NCBI GenBank assembly: GCA_903873775.1
Contig: CAIQPR010000051.1
Span: forward strand, 1-44,407
DNA: 44,407 nucleotides
DNA from: an uncultured Actinomycetes bacterium
Lineage (GTDB): Bacteria; Actinomycetota; Acidimicrobiia; Acidimicrobiales; RAAP-2
Direction: 5' to 3'
Positions 33,001 through 42,297 of the stretch are shown here, one piece after another. Every line of letters begins with the position of its first letter. Within the stretch, counting starts at the first letter, position 1. The notes beneath the pieces are model-generated. The model saw only the letters and a program-made list of their open reading frames with translations, did no database searches and was not told the origin of the DNA. The position numbers and the translations under genes were made by a program.

Positions 33001-34090
33001 CCTGCCACTGATCATGGTGTCGTCCACCCCGATTGCGGCGGGCCGTGCGGCGGAGACGTGTCGTGGAGAACCACTCGCGGTATCGGGCTCGGGCAGTCGC
33101 ACGCTGTTGTCGGACGTCCTGATCGTCAGTGAGTTCATCGTGAAGCAGCAGCAGCCCGCGATCCTCGGCAACGAAGCAGAAGAGCAGCCGGTAGACGAGC
33201 CGGAGCAATGCACGGTGGTAGTCGTGCAGGTCCAGGCTGCGGTTCTCGATGTTCTCGTACAACTCGGCGTTGGCCGGGTGGTTTGCGAACCCTGAGCCCA
33301 GCGCCTCAATCGCACCTTGCACTCCCTCTCGAAGATCACCGAGGGCTCTGACACCTTCGGCGGCCACGGACGTTCTCCACCGCTCGAGCCAGCAATCGCC
33401 CTGGTTCTCGCTCGAAAGAGGCTCAAGGCGACTCTGGTGGCACAAGAGGAAGAGCAGAGCGAAGTCGGCGAACACCTCGCCGTCGAAGATTGCCTCGAGG
33501 TCGAACTCTACGTAGGACTGGCCGACCAGCGATGTCGAATCGCGCAGCAATCGAAGCTGGTTACCGTTGGTGAGGACGGCCCACGAAAAGGATTCGGAGC
33601 GGTTGAGGAGCTCTTGCACCATCGAGTGCGGCGCACGCCCGGCGGCGCCGGCCAGGCCTTTGGTTGCTCGGTCGAGTGGTACACGCCAGCCGAGCAAGTG
33701 CATGGGCACGGCGTTGTTCCAGCAATGACTCACGGGGAATGATCGGCCATCCGCGTCGAGCCCGCCCTTGACCAGAGTGACTCGTCCGTAGCCGAGCTCT
33801 CGCAGGAGGATCGCCTCCCATTTGTCTCGCGTCAGCGCCGTCGCGGGGTCGTTGTCGGCACGCTTGGCGACGGCGTCGCGAAAGTTCGTCCAAGCGCCGG
33901 ACAGTACCGACCACGCGCGGTTGGCTGCTTCTCGGGGCGTGAGTCCGAGTTCTAAGTGGAAGTCGCCGCTGGTCATGCCCTCAAGGCCGGTACCGACGAG
34001 TACGCGGGTCAGGAGGTCTGCGGGAAGAATCGGCCCAACTATGCGCACCGAAGTCTGGCCGGCCGTTGTTGCCTCAAAGCTGGGAGTCAT
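30095..34090 (-). CDS. Eco57I-type DNA adenine methyltransferase (DISARM DrmMI-like)
   Basis: The 1331-residue enzyme is predicted to methylate adenine N6 in host DNA. The SAM-binding motif is DPACGSGHFL (515-524), a second SAM motif is YGVDVSPMAAELAKMSLW (563-580), and the catalytic NPPW is at 787-790. A long N-terminal region (1-450) has weak similarity to the degenerate nuclease part of type IIG enzymes, with no clear catalytic triad. The C-terminal third, with LPLYEGKMIHHFDHRWATY, resembles the target-recognition part of DISARM-type methylases. It is the last gene of the operon, overlapping the SNF2 gene by 4 nt. Without a nuclease of its own it probably marks self DNA for the helicase/nuclease partner. 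Confidence 0.87.
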   Translation of the reverse strand: MTPSFEATTAGQTSVRIVGPILPADLLTRVLVGTGLEGMTSGDFHLELGLTPREAANRAWSVLSGAWTNFRDAVAKRADNDPATALTRDKWEAILLRELGYGRVTLVKGGLDADGRSFPVSHCWNNAVPMHLLGWRVPLDRATKGLAGAAGRAPHSMVQELLNRSESFSWAVLTNGNQLRLLRDSTSLVGQSYVEFDLEAIFDGEVFADFALLFLLCHQSRLEPLSSENQGDCWLERWRTSVAAEGVRALGDLREGVQGAIEALGSGFANHPANAELYENIENRSLDLHDYHRALLRLVYRLLFCFVAEDRGLLLLHDELTDDQDVRQQRATARARYREWFSTTRLRRTARRNRGGRHHDQWQALRLVLNGLGSEEGLPQLALPALGGLFESGPADVVMDYELSNRSLFAAIRQLSYTTDARSGTRRPIDYANLGAEELGGIYEGLLEFVPRWDSATRTFSLSNLAGNERRTSGAYYTPSSLTDCLLDSTLDPLLDQAESEPDPEAALLAITVCDPACGSGHFLVAAARRIAGRLAAVRADGDEPSVIDSQVAMHDVVAHCIYGVDVSPMAAELAKMSLWLEALQPGRPLSHLDGHIKVGNSLLGATPSLLAEGIPDDAFTPIEGDDRRLVTDLKRRNQRERAGQGGFFALAGLRVDTSGIAREASEIDELPGLSLADVHLAAQRQRQLDASPGLRHARFLADAWCAAFLIPKVPGQPEITEDVLHQWQAHGPTETTAADRSRTAVEEIAASFRLFHWHLEFPQIFTFSEDGSEPGGMGGFTCVIGNPPWERIKLQEQEFFAARDPEVAEAPTAAARKRLIKALEKTRPELFTEYLVAKRQAEGESHLIRHSGRYPLCGRGDINTYAVFAEHFRNVLAPRGRLGIIVPTGIATDATTQYFFRDVVESESLVSLYDFENRQPLFEGVDSRFKFVLLTLSGTEAPVGRASFSFFVHDPSEVSSKRFELPPEELMLVNPNTGTCPVFRTRRDAELTLAAYRRHPVLVRLGEESRNPWGIGFMRMFDMANDSGLFHSQESLELEGWALEGNVYRRGDRAMLPLYEGKMIHHFDHRWATYRAGSSSSELTLDEHDNPRLVSLPRYWIDQAEIADKLSTRWQGDWLLGFRKISRATDERTMISGMFPKTAAGDSLPLLFADIYPQILGTLLTTFAVDFLVRQKLGGTNMAFFIVEQLAVPSPEVFDTRCGWSSDETLKTWMEKRVVELVHTARDMNAWAVAMGIEGPPYRWIPDRRTALRAELDAAVFHLYGYERGDVDYILSTFPIMNRHDIDVHGEERTRRLVLEAYDALAAAVESGLPYQSPLSPPPGNGPRHH

Positions 34091-36936
34091 GAGGCCACCG
34101 CGGGGAGGTAGATGTAGATGCCGAGTACGTCTACGGGATGCTGGGCGTCCACGCTGAGCCCGCGTCGCGCTGCCCCCGAACCGGACCGCACGCGACGATG
34201 GGCGTCAAGTAGCTCGGCCGCGAGGGCATCGGCGTAGTCGTTGAGGCCCGTTTCAATTTGGTCCAAGGAATCCAGGATTCTACGGGCCTGTTCGGTTGCT
34301 TGATCGGCGCCCAGGTTGGCGTCCGCCTGGCAGCCGAGCAACGCTTCGGCGGCATCTTCACTCAACCACTCGGGTTGATCGGGCGACCCCTCGAAACCCA
34401 GAACTCGGGCTTCTTCTGCAACTTGTTGGCGCGTGCCCTGGTGAGAAGGAAGGCTCAGGTGGAATCGAAACCTCACGAGCAAAAGCGTCGTGCGCCGAGA
34501 AACCGCACTTGTTCGCACCACGCCGGCGCGAGCCGCAACGTTGCGATCGCCGAGGGGATCGAGGGCGGTGTCGAGTACCCAGTGGGCAATCGCGGCGACC
34601 GTACTGTCGGTCCGAGTGAGGATGGCACGGTCCATCGGGGCGGGCAGGTCGCGTTGCATGTCGAGTGAGTCGGCGAGCGGGCGAGGAAAGCTGTCGCGAA
34701 GCCCCTTCGGCAGGGCGGCCGTCGGCGTTGTCCATCCGCCAGCGATACTTTTTGGCGTCGCACCAAGGGCTCGCAGAGCGGCAATCGTGAATGATTCAAT
34801 CTCTTCTGGCTGACCAATGGATCGTCGCGCGTCACCGACCTCGCGAGCCACTTCTTCGGGATGGATCGCCTGTTGGGCGTAGCGCGTCTGTGATCGGCGC
34901 TCTCGCTCCGCCGCCGACTCCCACTCCACGTGGAGTTGCTCGCGACGTTCGTCAAGGTTGAGGTCGAAGCGCAATTGGTCGGGACTTTCGCGGCCTCGAA
35001 GAATCAGTCCTTCGATAAGCGCCCCAACCACGTCGTCCGAACGGTCAGGAACCGGCACGGAGACGCCGGTGGCAGCACGGATAGCTTGGAACTTGCGCAG
35101 GAGCACGTCGAGGACGATGCCATCCACGGGGTTATCTCGGCCGTAAATCGTGACGGCGCGAACGATGTCGTGAGATTGGCCGAAGCGGTCAACGCGCCCT
35201 TCACGTTGCTCGTGGCGCGTTGGGTTCCAAGCGAGGTCGTAGTGGATGACTGCCGAGAAGTGATCTTGGAGGTTCACCCCTTCGGAGAGGCAGTCGGTTG
35301 CGACCAGCACGATGGGTCCATCGTTCGTCGCCAACTCCGCGATGCGCGCGCGTCGCATCTCAGGTGGGAGCGTGCCGGTGACCGGGGCGACACTTGCGCG
35401 AGATCCGAGGGCGTTCGCCAAGTGCTCGGCCACGTACTCGGCGGAGTCGATGAATCGGCAGAAGACAATCGGCGAGTCGCCACCGTCAATGAGTTCGCGC
35501 ACCTGTGTAATGAGTACGGCCAACTTGAGGTCGCTGGCGGGACCAGCAAGCGATTCCGCGGCGTGAGCGAGATCGAGTAGTCGACGGCGGTCGGAGTTGG
35601 TCGGGCCGTCCGATTCATCCTCCGTTGCGAGGTCAGCACCTGGCGTGATGTCCATCGACTCGAGTGCCTCATCATCGGCGGTATCGAGAATCGTGGCCCT
35701 CCCCAGCGCATCTGCTTCTTCGATTGTTGTCGCCACTGCGGTCGCCGCTCGGGTACGCAGCGTGCTCGCCGCTGCGGCGGGTGAGGATGAGAGTGCGCGC
35801 AGGAGAGCCAAAGCAGACCACCATTGAACGCGCTGGCGAACGGTCGATACTCCAGGTCCGTCGCTCGTGGACACGCGCTCGCGGGCGTAGTCGAGGACGC
35901 GGTCAAAGAAGGCGCGATAGTCGGTGCCGAGTTCGTAGGGTGCTTCGCGACTGAGACGATCGGAGGGAAAGACCGTGTCTTCGCGCAGGTACGTTCGGAT
36001 GTCGGCTCTCCGACGTTGCACGAAGTGGTGCGCTAGGCGCACGCGAGCCTGCGCATTATCGAGATCGAGACTGGTCAACTCAGGATCAAGAAGCCCGAGG
36101 AGATTGCGGAAGCCCTCCTCCTTGCCTGAGTGTGGCGTGGCCGTTACGAGTATCAAGTGGCGGCTGCGGTCGGCGGCTACCGACCGCATCAGGTCGTAAC
36201 GCTGCGTACGGTTCCCGCTGGTTCCGGCGCCGTCGGCCACGGCGGTGTGGGCTTCGTCAACGATGATCAGTTCGGGGCAGTGGTTCAAGAACTCGTGGCG
36301 CCGTGTGGGGCTCTTGATGAAGTCGGTGGAGACGACCGTGTAGGGGTAACGTTCGAACAACGACTCGGTGAGCAAGAGTCCCCGAGTGAGCCGGCGTACC
36401 GTTGACGGCAACACGACTTCGGCCTCGATGCCGAACTTGTCACGAAGTTCGCTCTGCCACTGCTCGGCAAGAGCCGGTGAACAAAGGACGGTCATTCGTT
36501 TGACGTCACCTTGGGCGATCAACTCAGTTGCGATGAGCCCGGCTTCTACGGTCTTACCGATGCCGACGTCGTCGGCAATCAGCAAGCGCACTGTCTCCTG
36601 TCGAAGTCCGAGAAGGAGCGGCACGAACTGGTAGGCCCGCGGTGTTACCGACAAGCGAGCAAGTGATCGGAAGGGCCCACCGGACGATCGGAAGCCAATG
36701 CGCAGTGCTGCGCGAAGAAGCGCGGCGTCAGCCGTGTCTCCCAGGTCGTCAATCGATGGAGGTGCGAAGCGGGCCTCAGTGACTACTTCAAGAGCTGGGA
36801 GGACTGCTGCGGTGTCGTCTTCGTTTCCTCCCAGAGGTCGGAGCACTAAGAGATCGTCCGTGCTCGCCGGTAGCACGACCCACTCGCGGTCACGAGCGCG
36901 AACGAGGGTGCCAGGCGCGAAGGCCGGGTCGCTCAC
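34087..36936 (-). CDS. SNF2-family ATPase (DISARM DrmD-like)
   Basis: This 949-residue superfamily 2 translocase has Walker A DVGIGKT (123-129), DEAH (227-230), motif III TATPHS (265-270), and C-lobe motifs SEGVNLQ (551-557) and QREGRVDRFGQ (577-587). All elements of an active ATPase are present. The C-terminal 300 residues are helical and unassigned. It matches the place and make-up of DrmD in class 1 DISARM, which is paired with a DrmMI methylase. It overlaps both neighbours by 4 nt, so the three are translated together. It probably moves along or remodels DNA during discrimination of unmodified DNA. Confidence 0.88.
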   Translation of the reverse strand: MSDPAFAPGTLVRARDREWVVLPASTDDLLVLRPLGGNEDDTAAVLPALEVVTEARFAPPSIDDLGDTADAALLRAALRIGFRSSGGPFRSLARLSVTPRAYQFVPLLLGLRQETVRLLIADDVGIGKTVEAGLIATELIAQGDVKRMTVLCSPALAEQWQSELRDKFGIEAEVVLPSTVRRLTRGLLLTESLFERYPYTVVSTDFIKSPTRRHEFLNHCPELIIVDEAHTAVADGAGTSGNRTQRYDLMRSVAADRSRHLILVTATPHSGKEEGFRNLLGLLDPELTSLDLDNAQARVRLAHHFVQRRRADIRTYLREDTVFPSDRLSREAPYELGTDYRAFFDRVLDYARERVSTSDGPGVSTVRQRVQWWSALALLRALSSSPAAAASTLRTRAATAVATTIEEADALGRATILDTADDEALESMDITPGADLATEDESDGPTNSDRRRLLDLAHAAESLAGPASDLKLAVLITQVRELIDGGDSPIVFCRFIDSAEYVAEHLANALGSRASVAPVTGTLPPEMRRARIAELATNDGPIVLVATDCLSEGVNLQDHFSAVIHYDLAWNPTRHEQREGRVDRFGQSHDIVRAVTIYGRDNPVDGIVLDVLLRKFQAIRAATGVSVPVPDRSDDVVGALIEGLILRGRESPDQLRFDLNLDERREQLHVEWESAAERERRSQTRYAQQAIHPEEVAREVGDARRSIGQPEEIESFTIAALRALGATPKSIAGGWTTPTAALPKGLRDSFPRPLADSLDMQRDLPAPMDRAILTRTDSTVAAIAHWVLDTALDPLGDRNVAARAGVVRTSAVSRRTTLLLVRFRFHLSLPSHQGTRQQVAEEARVLGFEGSPDQPEWLSEDAAEALLGCQADANLGADQATEQARRILDSLDQIETGLNDYADALAAELLDAHRRVRSGSGAARRGLSVDAQHPVDVLGIYIYLPAVAS

Positions 36937-39900
36937 AGACCGCTCCTTGGGAATCCAAAGACGGTGGGGAACTTGTCGGTGATGGCGACCCAGTCGGCGT
37001 TATAAGGGAATCGCACGATTGTCCAGCCGAGATCGGCGAGACGCTCGTCGGCTGCTCGGTCTCGTTCGGCGTTCGTTGCGGAGTCGTGGTCTGGACCATC
37101 GACGAAGACCGCGACGTTACCGTTTGTGAGACGGTAGATGAAGTCCGGCTTCGCCCGTGCGTCGGTGACGTCAACCTGGGCATCGTCGGGGAGACGGTGT
37201 CCGCGCGAATCTAGGAAGTCGATGAAGCGACGTTCTAGGGACGAGTCTGTCAGCGAGGCCAACATGGCCCGGATCTCATCGCGGCTCTTTCCACCGGAAC
37301 CGGCGACCGTGGTTGCCTTGGCGAGGGCCATGAGAATGTCGCGCACCTTGTGGCGATCGATCATGGAGTGATCGAGCTGGTTTCGATACGAGAGGAGACA
37401 CTGGTAGCAACCCCTTTCGCACCGCTCGATGACGCCAAGAGGTGAACCTTGATCTTCGCCCGTGTCGGGATCGAAGTGACAGAGTTCGAGCGCTGTGCGC
37501 GCAACGGTGGCAAGAGCAGTCGGATCCTCGACGAGGCGGCGAAGTACCCCAGCTCCGCCTTCGGCTGATTCGGTCAGGATCAGCCGGCCCTGACCCTCAG
37601 AGTCGGGCAATGGGCTGCCATCGAGTTCGGAGTCCTCGAGTTGGAACGCTGCTTCAGTACCGCGTTCGAGGGCATACCGGACCGATGTCGCTGTTACCTC
37701 GTCGGCAAACTCATTGAGGCGTACGACCAGCACGTTGCGACGGTCCTCCACATATGGGATGACCTTGCGGCGCGTGGGTACGTCCGTCAGTGGCGCGAGT
37801 CCCTCGGCGTCGACGGGTGTGTCTTCAGCGGCGCTGTCCGAGAGCCACCGACCTTCGACGATGTCCAGCCAAAAGCCGCGATCGGCGCTGTCCGAGCGTC
37901 GACGTCGACCGACGTTGGCCAGACGTACTGTTGCCGCGTCGCCATAGGACAAATGGAGGATCGGCTCGTCCGTCGTCGAGGCCACCGCGTCAATCCTTCC
38001 GGTGCGCTCACCGTGGCTGGTGAAACAGTAAGAGATCTCGATCTCGAACCCGGAGCGCCGACGCTCTTCTTCGTCCGACGAGATGCGTTCACGTCGACGG
38101 GTGTGAACGGTCTGAAGCCGAAGCAGACCGTAGGTCTTGGCACCGAGCGGTGCTCCACAACCGTCGCAAATATCGGTTCCCACCTCGACGGGGTGGTGAT
38201 ACCCACAGGCCTCGCAGCGCCGGGCGTCTTCAGTGTCAAGACCACCCTCAGCCTCAGTGGAGCGCGGCAGTTGCACCCGAACCACTTCGTAGCGTGCCCC
38301 TTCGTGGTAAATGAGGGCACCAGGACCGAACTCCCGAATCGCGAGGAAACGGGAGCGCTGCAAGTAGTCGCCCTCTCGGTGCCCGCGGCCGGACCTACCG
38401 CCGGGGATGTAGGCGGCCAATGGAAGCCGGGGAAACGAGTACCCCGGCAAGAAACCCTCGGAGGCCAAATAGCGGTACGAGTAGAAGTCGGTCTGACCGA
38501 TCTCGGCGTCTTCGTTCCGTAGGAGCTTCAGTCGGTCGCGGGCCTCGCGCTCGCGGTTAGCCGCCATTTCCCGAGAGCGACGTGGAGCGTCGTGGCGCAC
38601 CGCCAGTCGCCCTTGCTCCTCGTATTCGTCAAGCGTTGCGAGGTATAGACCGCGCCACCGATCGAGGGACCTGTCGAGAGTGACTGGGGCTCGAACGACG
38701 GTGTCAGTAACCCACCCGTCGTACCACCACTCAACGGCGTCGCCGCTCGTCTCCCAGGTTCGGCGAAGCTCGCGCAGTACAGCCTCCGCTCGCTCGATTG
38801 CGCGAAGTCGAGCCGAGGAATCATCGAGGGCTCGCGCAACTTCGGGAAGAAGATCCAGTGTCAGCGGCTGTCCCGTCATGTCGACGATCTCAGTGAGTCG
38901 CGAACGCATCGACTGCCCCGTCTCGGACAACCAGATGGCGTGCACATGTGAGCGGATGAGCTCCTCGTTCGTCAGATCGAGCCGAGGCGGCTGAACCACT
39001 CCTGACACCATTTGGTCGGAGCGGGCGAACCAATAGCTGTCGTGTGCGTTACCACTGGCGCAGTACGTCATGACGAGGGCCGGTTGGCCCGACCGGCCGG
39101 CTCGACCCGAGCGTTGCGCGTAGTTGGCCGGGGTTGGTGGAACGTTGCGAAGCCCGACGGCGTTGAGACTCGCGATATCAACGCCCAACTCCATGGTGGG
39201 CGAACAGAAGAGCAAGGGCAGACGTCCCTCACGGAAATCCTCCTCACGGATCTCGCGTTCGGCGGAAGGGACCTGAGCGGTGTGCTCGAGTGCGTGAAGG
39301 CCTACGAGGAACTTCCCGGTGCGCGCGTAGAGGTCCTTAAAGAAGGGGTTGACGCGCGGAGTGGTCGACTCGCCAAATTGCCGGCGCAACGGATCCTCCG
39401 TGCCTCGTGTCCCGTCACCAGCCACCCACAGGATTGCGGACGCCTTGAGTCGGTACCCCTTCACGCCGTTCTGGTCTTCGTCTACCGCGGTGAGCGTCCC
39501 CACACGCTCGAGACGATCAAGTAGTTCCCCGGCGATTGTCAGAGCACCAGCCGTGTCGAGCGGGCCGTCAACAATTGGAAGCACCCCGCTACGGCGTAGG
39601 TATTTACCAAAGGCGGAGCGTCCAGAAACATTGAGGTCCGATCGCGATCCTCCGCTTGTGCCCGAGCGTGCGTAGGCCCTGCCGATGATCTCTGGTCGTT
39701 CACCATCTCCTAGAGTCCACGGGTCGCGCAGGTGTTGGCGAGAATCACGTTGGATCTGCTCCCAACCCATCTGGGTCAGGCACTCGACGTCGATGGCGAG
39801 TACTCGGCGAAGTTCGTCGAGCAAAATCTGGATCACGACACGCCTCTGCTCCGGGGTCGCCTCGGCGAGAGCAGGGTGGGTTCCTGCCCAGGTCTCTTCG

Positions 39901-42155
39901 TCAGCCGCAATCTCTTCTAGGTCCTTGTAGAGAACGCGGAGAAGTCCTACCTGTTCGAGATTGGGCATCGTGACGCGCCAACCACGCTTCAGGTCGACGT
40001 AAAGCCGGTACTCGAGAATGGATCGCAACGTGCGGTCGGCGGCATCTCGAGCAGTGAACCTGGCCTCAGGGTTGGCCAAGTATTCGGCGGGTTGGAGGTC
40101 GAGCGCGGCGGCAACACGCTGGGCAACAACCTCATGGCTAAGGCCGTCGGGGACCGTGACGAGGGCACCGTACAAGGCGGATCGAAGCTGGGCCACTTGG
40201 GAGAAGTCGTTGAAGTGGCCAGCTTGAAGTGAGGCGTCTTGACGGTTGTCGACGAATGTGAGCATCTTGCGGGCGCGTCGGTCCAGTTGGTCCTGCGGGA
40301 ACTCGCGAAGGGAGCGCACGACGCTCGCGGCCAGAATTGTCATGGCCGACGATCGACCTTCCTGATCAAGCGTGGCCAGCTTCGAAAAGTCGTTTCCTCG
40401 GACCTGCTCGTAGGAGACTCGACAGTTGAGACAGAAAGCGAATGGCGTTGAGATGAACCATGCCGTCAGGCCTTTGTCGTGGGGAGCGATTGATCCGTCG
40501 GGCGCAAGTGATACAGGTCGGGGAAGGTACTTGACCCGGTTGTCTGCAACATATTGCGTCCCGTCCCCGTCGTCGACCAGCCAGTGATCCGGGACTCGGC
40601 CGTCCGCGACAGGGTCGTCGGGCCAAGGATGAGCGGTCGACACGTAGAGGTACCCGGTCACCTTGTCACCCCCGGACGCGTCCTGATCAGATCGGGGCTC
40701 GAAGGAAATCTGGCCGTTGCGATCAGAGCGGGCGACGATGTAGTAATCCTGTCCGCACTCACGGCAGAAACCGAGCGGGAGCAGCGCTTTCTCTGGCGCG
40801 CCAGGAACTCGTAACTGGTAGTTGTCTGTGAGATAGCGCTCGTCTTCTGATTCCAGACTGGCGTAGACGGTGTCACCCTTGGAGAAGAACTGATGGAGGC
40901 GAAAAGCGAAGAGCGGCCGGCCATGTTCGGGGTGACGCGCTCTGCTGCCGGCCAACAGCACCTCGCGCAGCGCCGCGGCGCACTGTATGGGTTCGAGACC
41001 GGTTGTCTCGGCAAGATGATTCGCTTCGTCGGCGACTCGAGTCGGTGGTCGCCGAACCAGCGGGCCACCCTTAGACTCGGGCTCGATGCCGAATCGTCGC
41101 TCAACCCAGTTTGCGAGTGGATCCGCCGCCAGTTCTGCGTAGGTCGCGGAAGGTGCCGGTGATTGCGTGAAATGTCGAACACGCTCGGACAGCGACGAGG
41201 GGCTGTCGTCACTGTTCGTCGTCGCTGCCTGGAGCGTCTCGCCGATCACTCGATCGGGTGTCACCTCCGAACCGAAGAGACGGGTCGCAACTTCGGCAAC
41301 GACTCGCTGACGGTCCGAGGTTGTGCCACCACTCGCCATGGTCGCAGAGGTCCCAATAACCTGAAGATATGGTCCCGCACAGAGGTCGCGCACTCGGCGA
41401 ATCAGCATCGCGACGTCGGCGCCCTGACGCCCCCGGTACGTGTGGAGCTCGTCGAGTACGAGGAACTGCAGGCCCTTTGCCGCACTCACGAGGTGTTGAC
41501 GTTCTTCTGGACGGGTGAGAACCAAGTCGAGCATCACGTAGTTCGTCAAAAGAATGTCCGGGGGCTGAGCCAGAATCCGGCGTCGCTCGTCAGCTGATTC
41601 CTGGCCGGTGTATCGAGCGAACGTCACTGGCCCCTCGCCGTTCGGAAAGCCGAACTTGAGGAACTTCTCCAGTTCGAGCATCTGGCTATTCGCTAGGGCG
41701 TTCATGGGGTATACGACGATGGCCTTCACCCCGCGTTGGCCGGGCTGTCGCAACACTCGGTCGACGATCGGCACCATATACGCGAGGGATTTGCCGGACC
41801 CGGTGCCGGTGGTGAGCACGAAAGAGTGGCGCGAAGCCGCAACTTCAATGGCGTCGCGCTGGTGTCGGTGGAACGTGATGGGGAGTTGACCAGGATCGTC
41901 CGGTCGGTCCTTGACACGGAATACGCGCACGCAGCCTTCATCCAAAATCCCCGCGTTCGCTAGTTCGTTCGGTGTTCCACCTGTTGCGTAGCTGGGGTTC
42001 AGTGAGAGCCATGGCTCGGGCCATTGGGATCCGGCGTCAAGGCGCTGAGTCAGGAATTCGGCGATGCGATCGTCAGCGGGTGTGACGAAAGCACCAGTGA
42101 ACGAACGGTAGTCGTTGACGAGTTGCTCGCGAACTTCGAAGATGTCGCTTGTCAC
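36933..42155 (-). CDS. Giant DEAD/DEAH helicase with DUF1998/MZB and C-terminal Vsr-like nuclease (DrmA-DrmB fusion-like)
   Basis: The 1740-residue protein starts with a superfamily 2 helicase. Walker A is TTGTGSGKS (115-123), DELH is at 235-238, TSAT at 269-272, and motif VI QRSGRAGRSG at 1014-1023 after a long insertion with CxxC pairs at 464/467 and 575/578. A zinc ribbon (Cys1314/1317/1330/1333) and a DUF1998-type MZB cluster (Cys1559, 1579, 1583, 1586) follow. The last 100 residues form a Vsr/DUF559-like nuclease: PDF with Asp1671, VFVDGPDH (1683-1690), and GWTIVRFPY (1710-1718). DISARM keeps the helicase (DrmA) and DUF1998 (DrmB) as separate proteins and uses a phospholipase-D-type DrmC; here all are one chain and the nuclease type differs. 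GTG 42155 has a Shine-Dalgarno-like AGGAACGG. Confidence 0.88.
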   Translation of the reverse strand: MTSDIFEVREQLVNDYRSFTGAFVTPADDRIAEFLTQRLDAGSQWPEPWLSLNPSYATGGTPNELANAGILDEGCVRVFRVKDRPDDPGQLPITFHRHQRDAIEVAASRHSFVLTTGTGSGKSLAYMVPIVDRVLRQPGQRGVKAIVVYPMNALANSQMLELEKFLKFGFPNGEGPVTFARYTGQESADERRRILAQPPDILLTNYVMLDLVLTRPEERQHLVSAAKGLQFLVLDELHTYRGRQGADVAMLIRRVRDLCAGPYLQVIGTSATMASGGTTSDRQRVVAEVATRLFGSEVTPDRVIGETLQAATTNSDDSPSSLSERVRHFTQSPAPSATYAELAADPLANWVERRFGIEPESKGGPLVRRPPTRVADEANHLAETTGLEPIQCAAALREVLLAGSRARHPEHGRPLFAFRLHQFFSKGDTVYASLESEDERYLTDNYQLRVPGAPEKALLPLGFCRECGQDYYIVARSDRNGQISFEPRSDQDASGGDKVTGYLYVSTAHPWPDDPVADGRVPDHWLVDDGDGTQYVADNRVKYLPRPVSLAPDGSIAPHDKGLTAWFISTPFAFCLNCRVSYEQVRGNDFSKLATLDQEGRSSAMTILAASVVRSLREFPQDQLDRRARKMLTFVDNRQDASLQAGHFNDFSQVAQLRSALYGALVTVPDGLSHEVVAQRVAAALDLQPAEYLANPEARFTARDAADRTLRSILEYRLYVDLKRGWRVTMPNLEQVGLLRVLYKDLEEIAADEETWAGTHPALAEATPEQRRVVIQILLDELRRVLAIDVECLTQMGWEQIQRDSRQHLRDPWTLGDGERPEIIGRAYARSGTSGGSRSDLNVSGRSAFGKYLRRSGVLPIVDGPLDTAGALTIAGELLDRLERVGTLTAVDEDQNGVKGYRLKASAILWVAGDGTRGTEDPLRRQFGESTTPRVNPFFKDLYARTGKFLVGLHALEHTAQVPSAEREIREEDFREGRLPLLFCSPTMELGVDIASLNAVGLRNVPPTPANYAQRSGRAGRSGQPALVMTYCASGNAHDSYWFARSDQMVSGVVQPPRLDLTNEELIRSHVHAIWLSETGQSMRSRLTEIVDMTGQPLTLDLLPEVARALDDSSARLRAIERAEAVLRELRRTWETSGDAVEWWYDGWVTDTVVRAPVTLDRSLDRWRGLYLATLDEYEEQGRLAVRHDAPRRSREMAANREREARDRLKLLRNEDAEIGQTDFYSYRYLASEGFLPGYSFPRLPLAAYIPGGRSGRGHREGDYLQRSRFLAIREFGPGALIYHEGARYEVVRVQLPRSTEAEGGLDTEDARRCEACGYHHPVEVGTDICDGCGAPLGAKTYGLLRLQTVHTRRRERISSDEEERRRSGFEIEISYCFTSHGERTGRIDAVASTTDEPILHLSYGDAATVRLANVGRRRRSDSADRGFWLDIVEGRWLSDSAAEDTPVDAEGLAPLTDVPTRRKVIPYVEDRRNVLVVRLNEFADEVTATSVRYALERGTEAAFQLEDSELDGSPLPDSEGQGRLILTESAEGGAGVLRRLVEDPTALATVARTALELCHFDPDTGEDQGSPLGVIERCERGCYQCLLSYRNQLDHSMIDRHKVRDILMALAKATTVAGSGGKSRDEIRAMLASLTDSSLERRFIDFLDSRGHRLPDDAQVDVTDARAKPDFIYRLTNGNVAVFVDGPDHDSATNAERDRAADERLADLGWTIVRFPYNADWVAITDKFPTVFGFPRSGL

Positions 42156-42168
42156 GTGCTCCGTTCCT

Positions 42169-42197
42169 AAAATCTAGATCGAATTGTCAGTAGACAA
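42169..42197 (-). promoter_or_regulatory. Candidate promoter and palindrome of the helicase operon
   Basis: On the leftward strand TTGTCT (42192-42197) and TAGATT (42171-42176) could serve as -35 and -10 elements with a short 15-bp spacer. A perfect palindrome TTGTC-AGTA-GACAA (42184-42197) overlaps the -35, as expected of an operator. It lies about 30-40 bp upstream of the operon's GTG. The rest of the gap to 42297 shows nothing else. Confidence 0.35.
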
Positions 42198-42297
42198 GTC
42201 GCTAGTAAAACCTACCGCGCGAGTGCCGTGATGCTCGTGAAGGGTGCATCGCGCGAAAGGGCGGGGCTGCTCAGGGATGATTGACATATATCGAGCA

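Noticed and set aside
30095..42155. BREX reading of the operon (PglX-like methylase)
   Set aside because: There is no PglZ, BrxC-type ATPase or Lon-like gene. A SNF2 ATPase and a DUF1998 helicase fit DISARM better.
36933..42155. Druantia reading (DruE-like helicase)
   Set aside because: DruE is similar in plan, but no DruA-D, DruM/F/G or DruH partner is present, while the SNF2 and methylase genes overlap the helicase gene directly.
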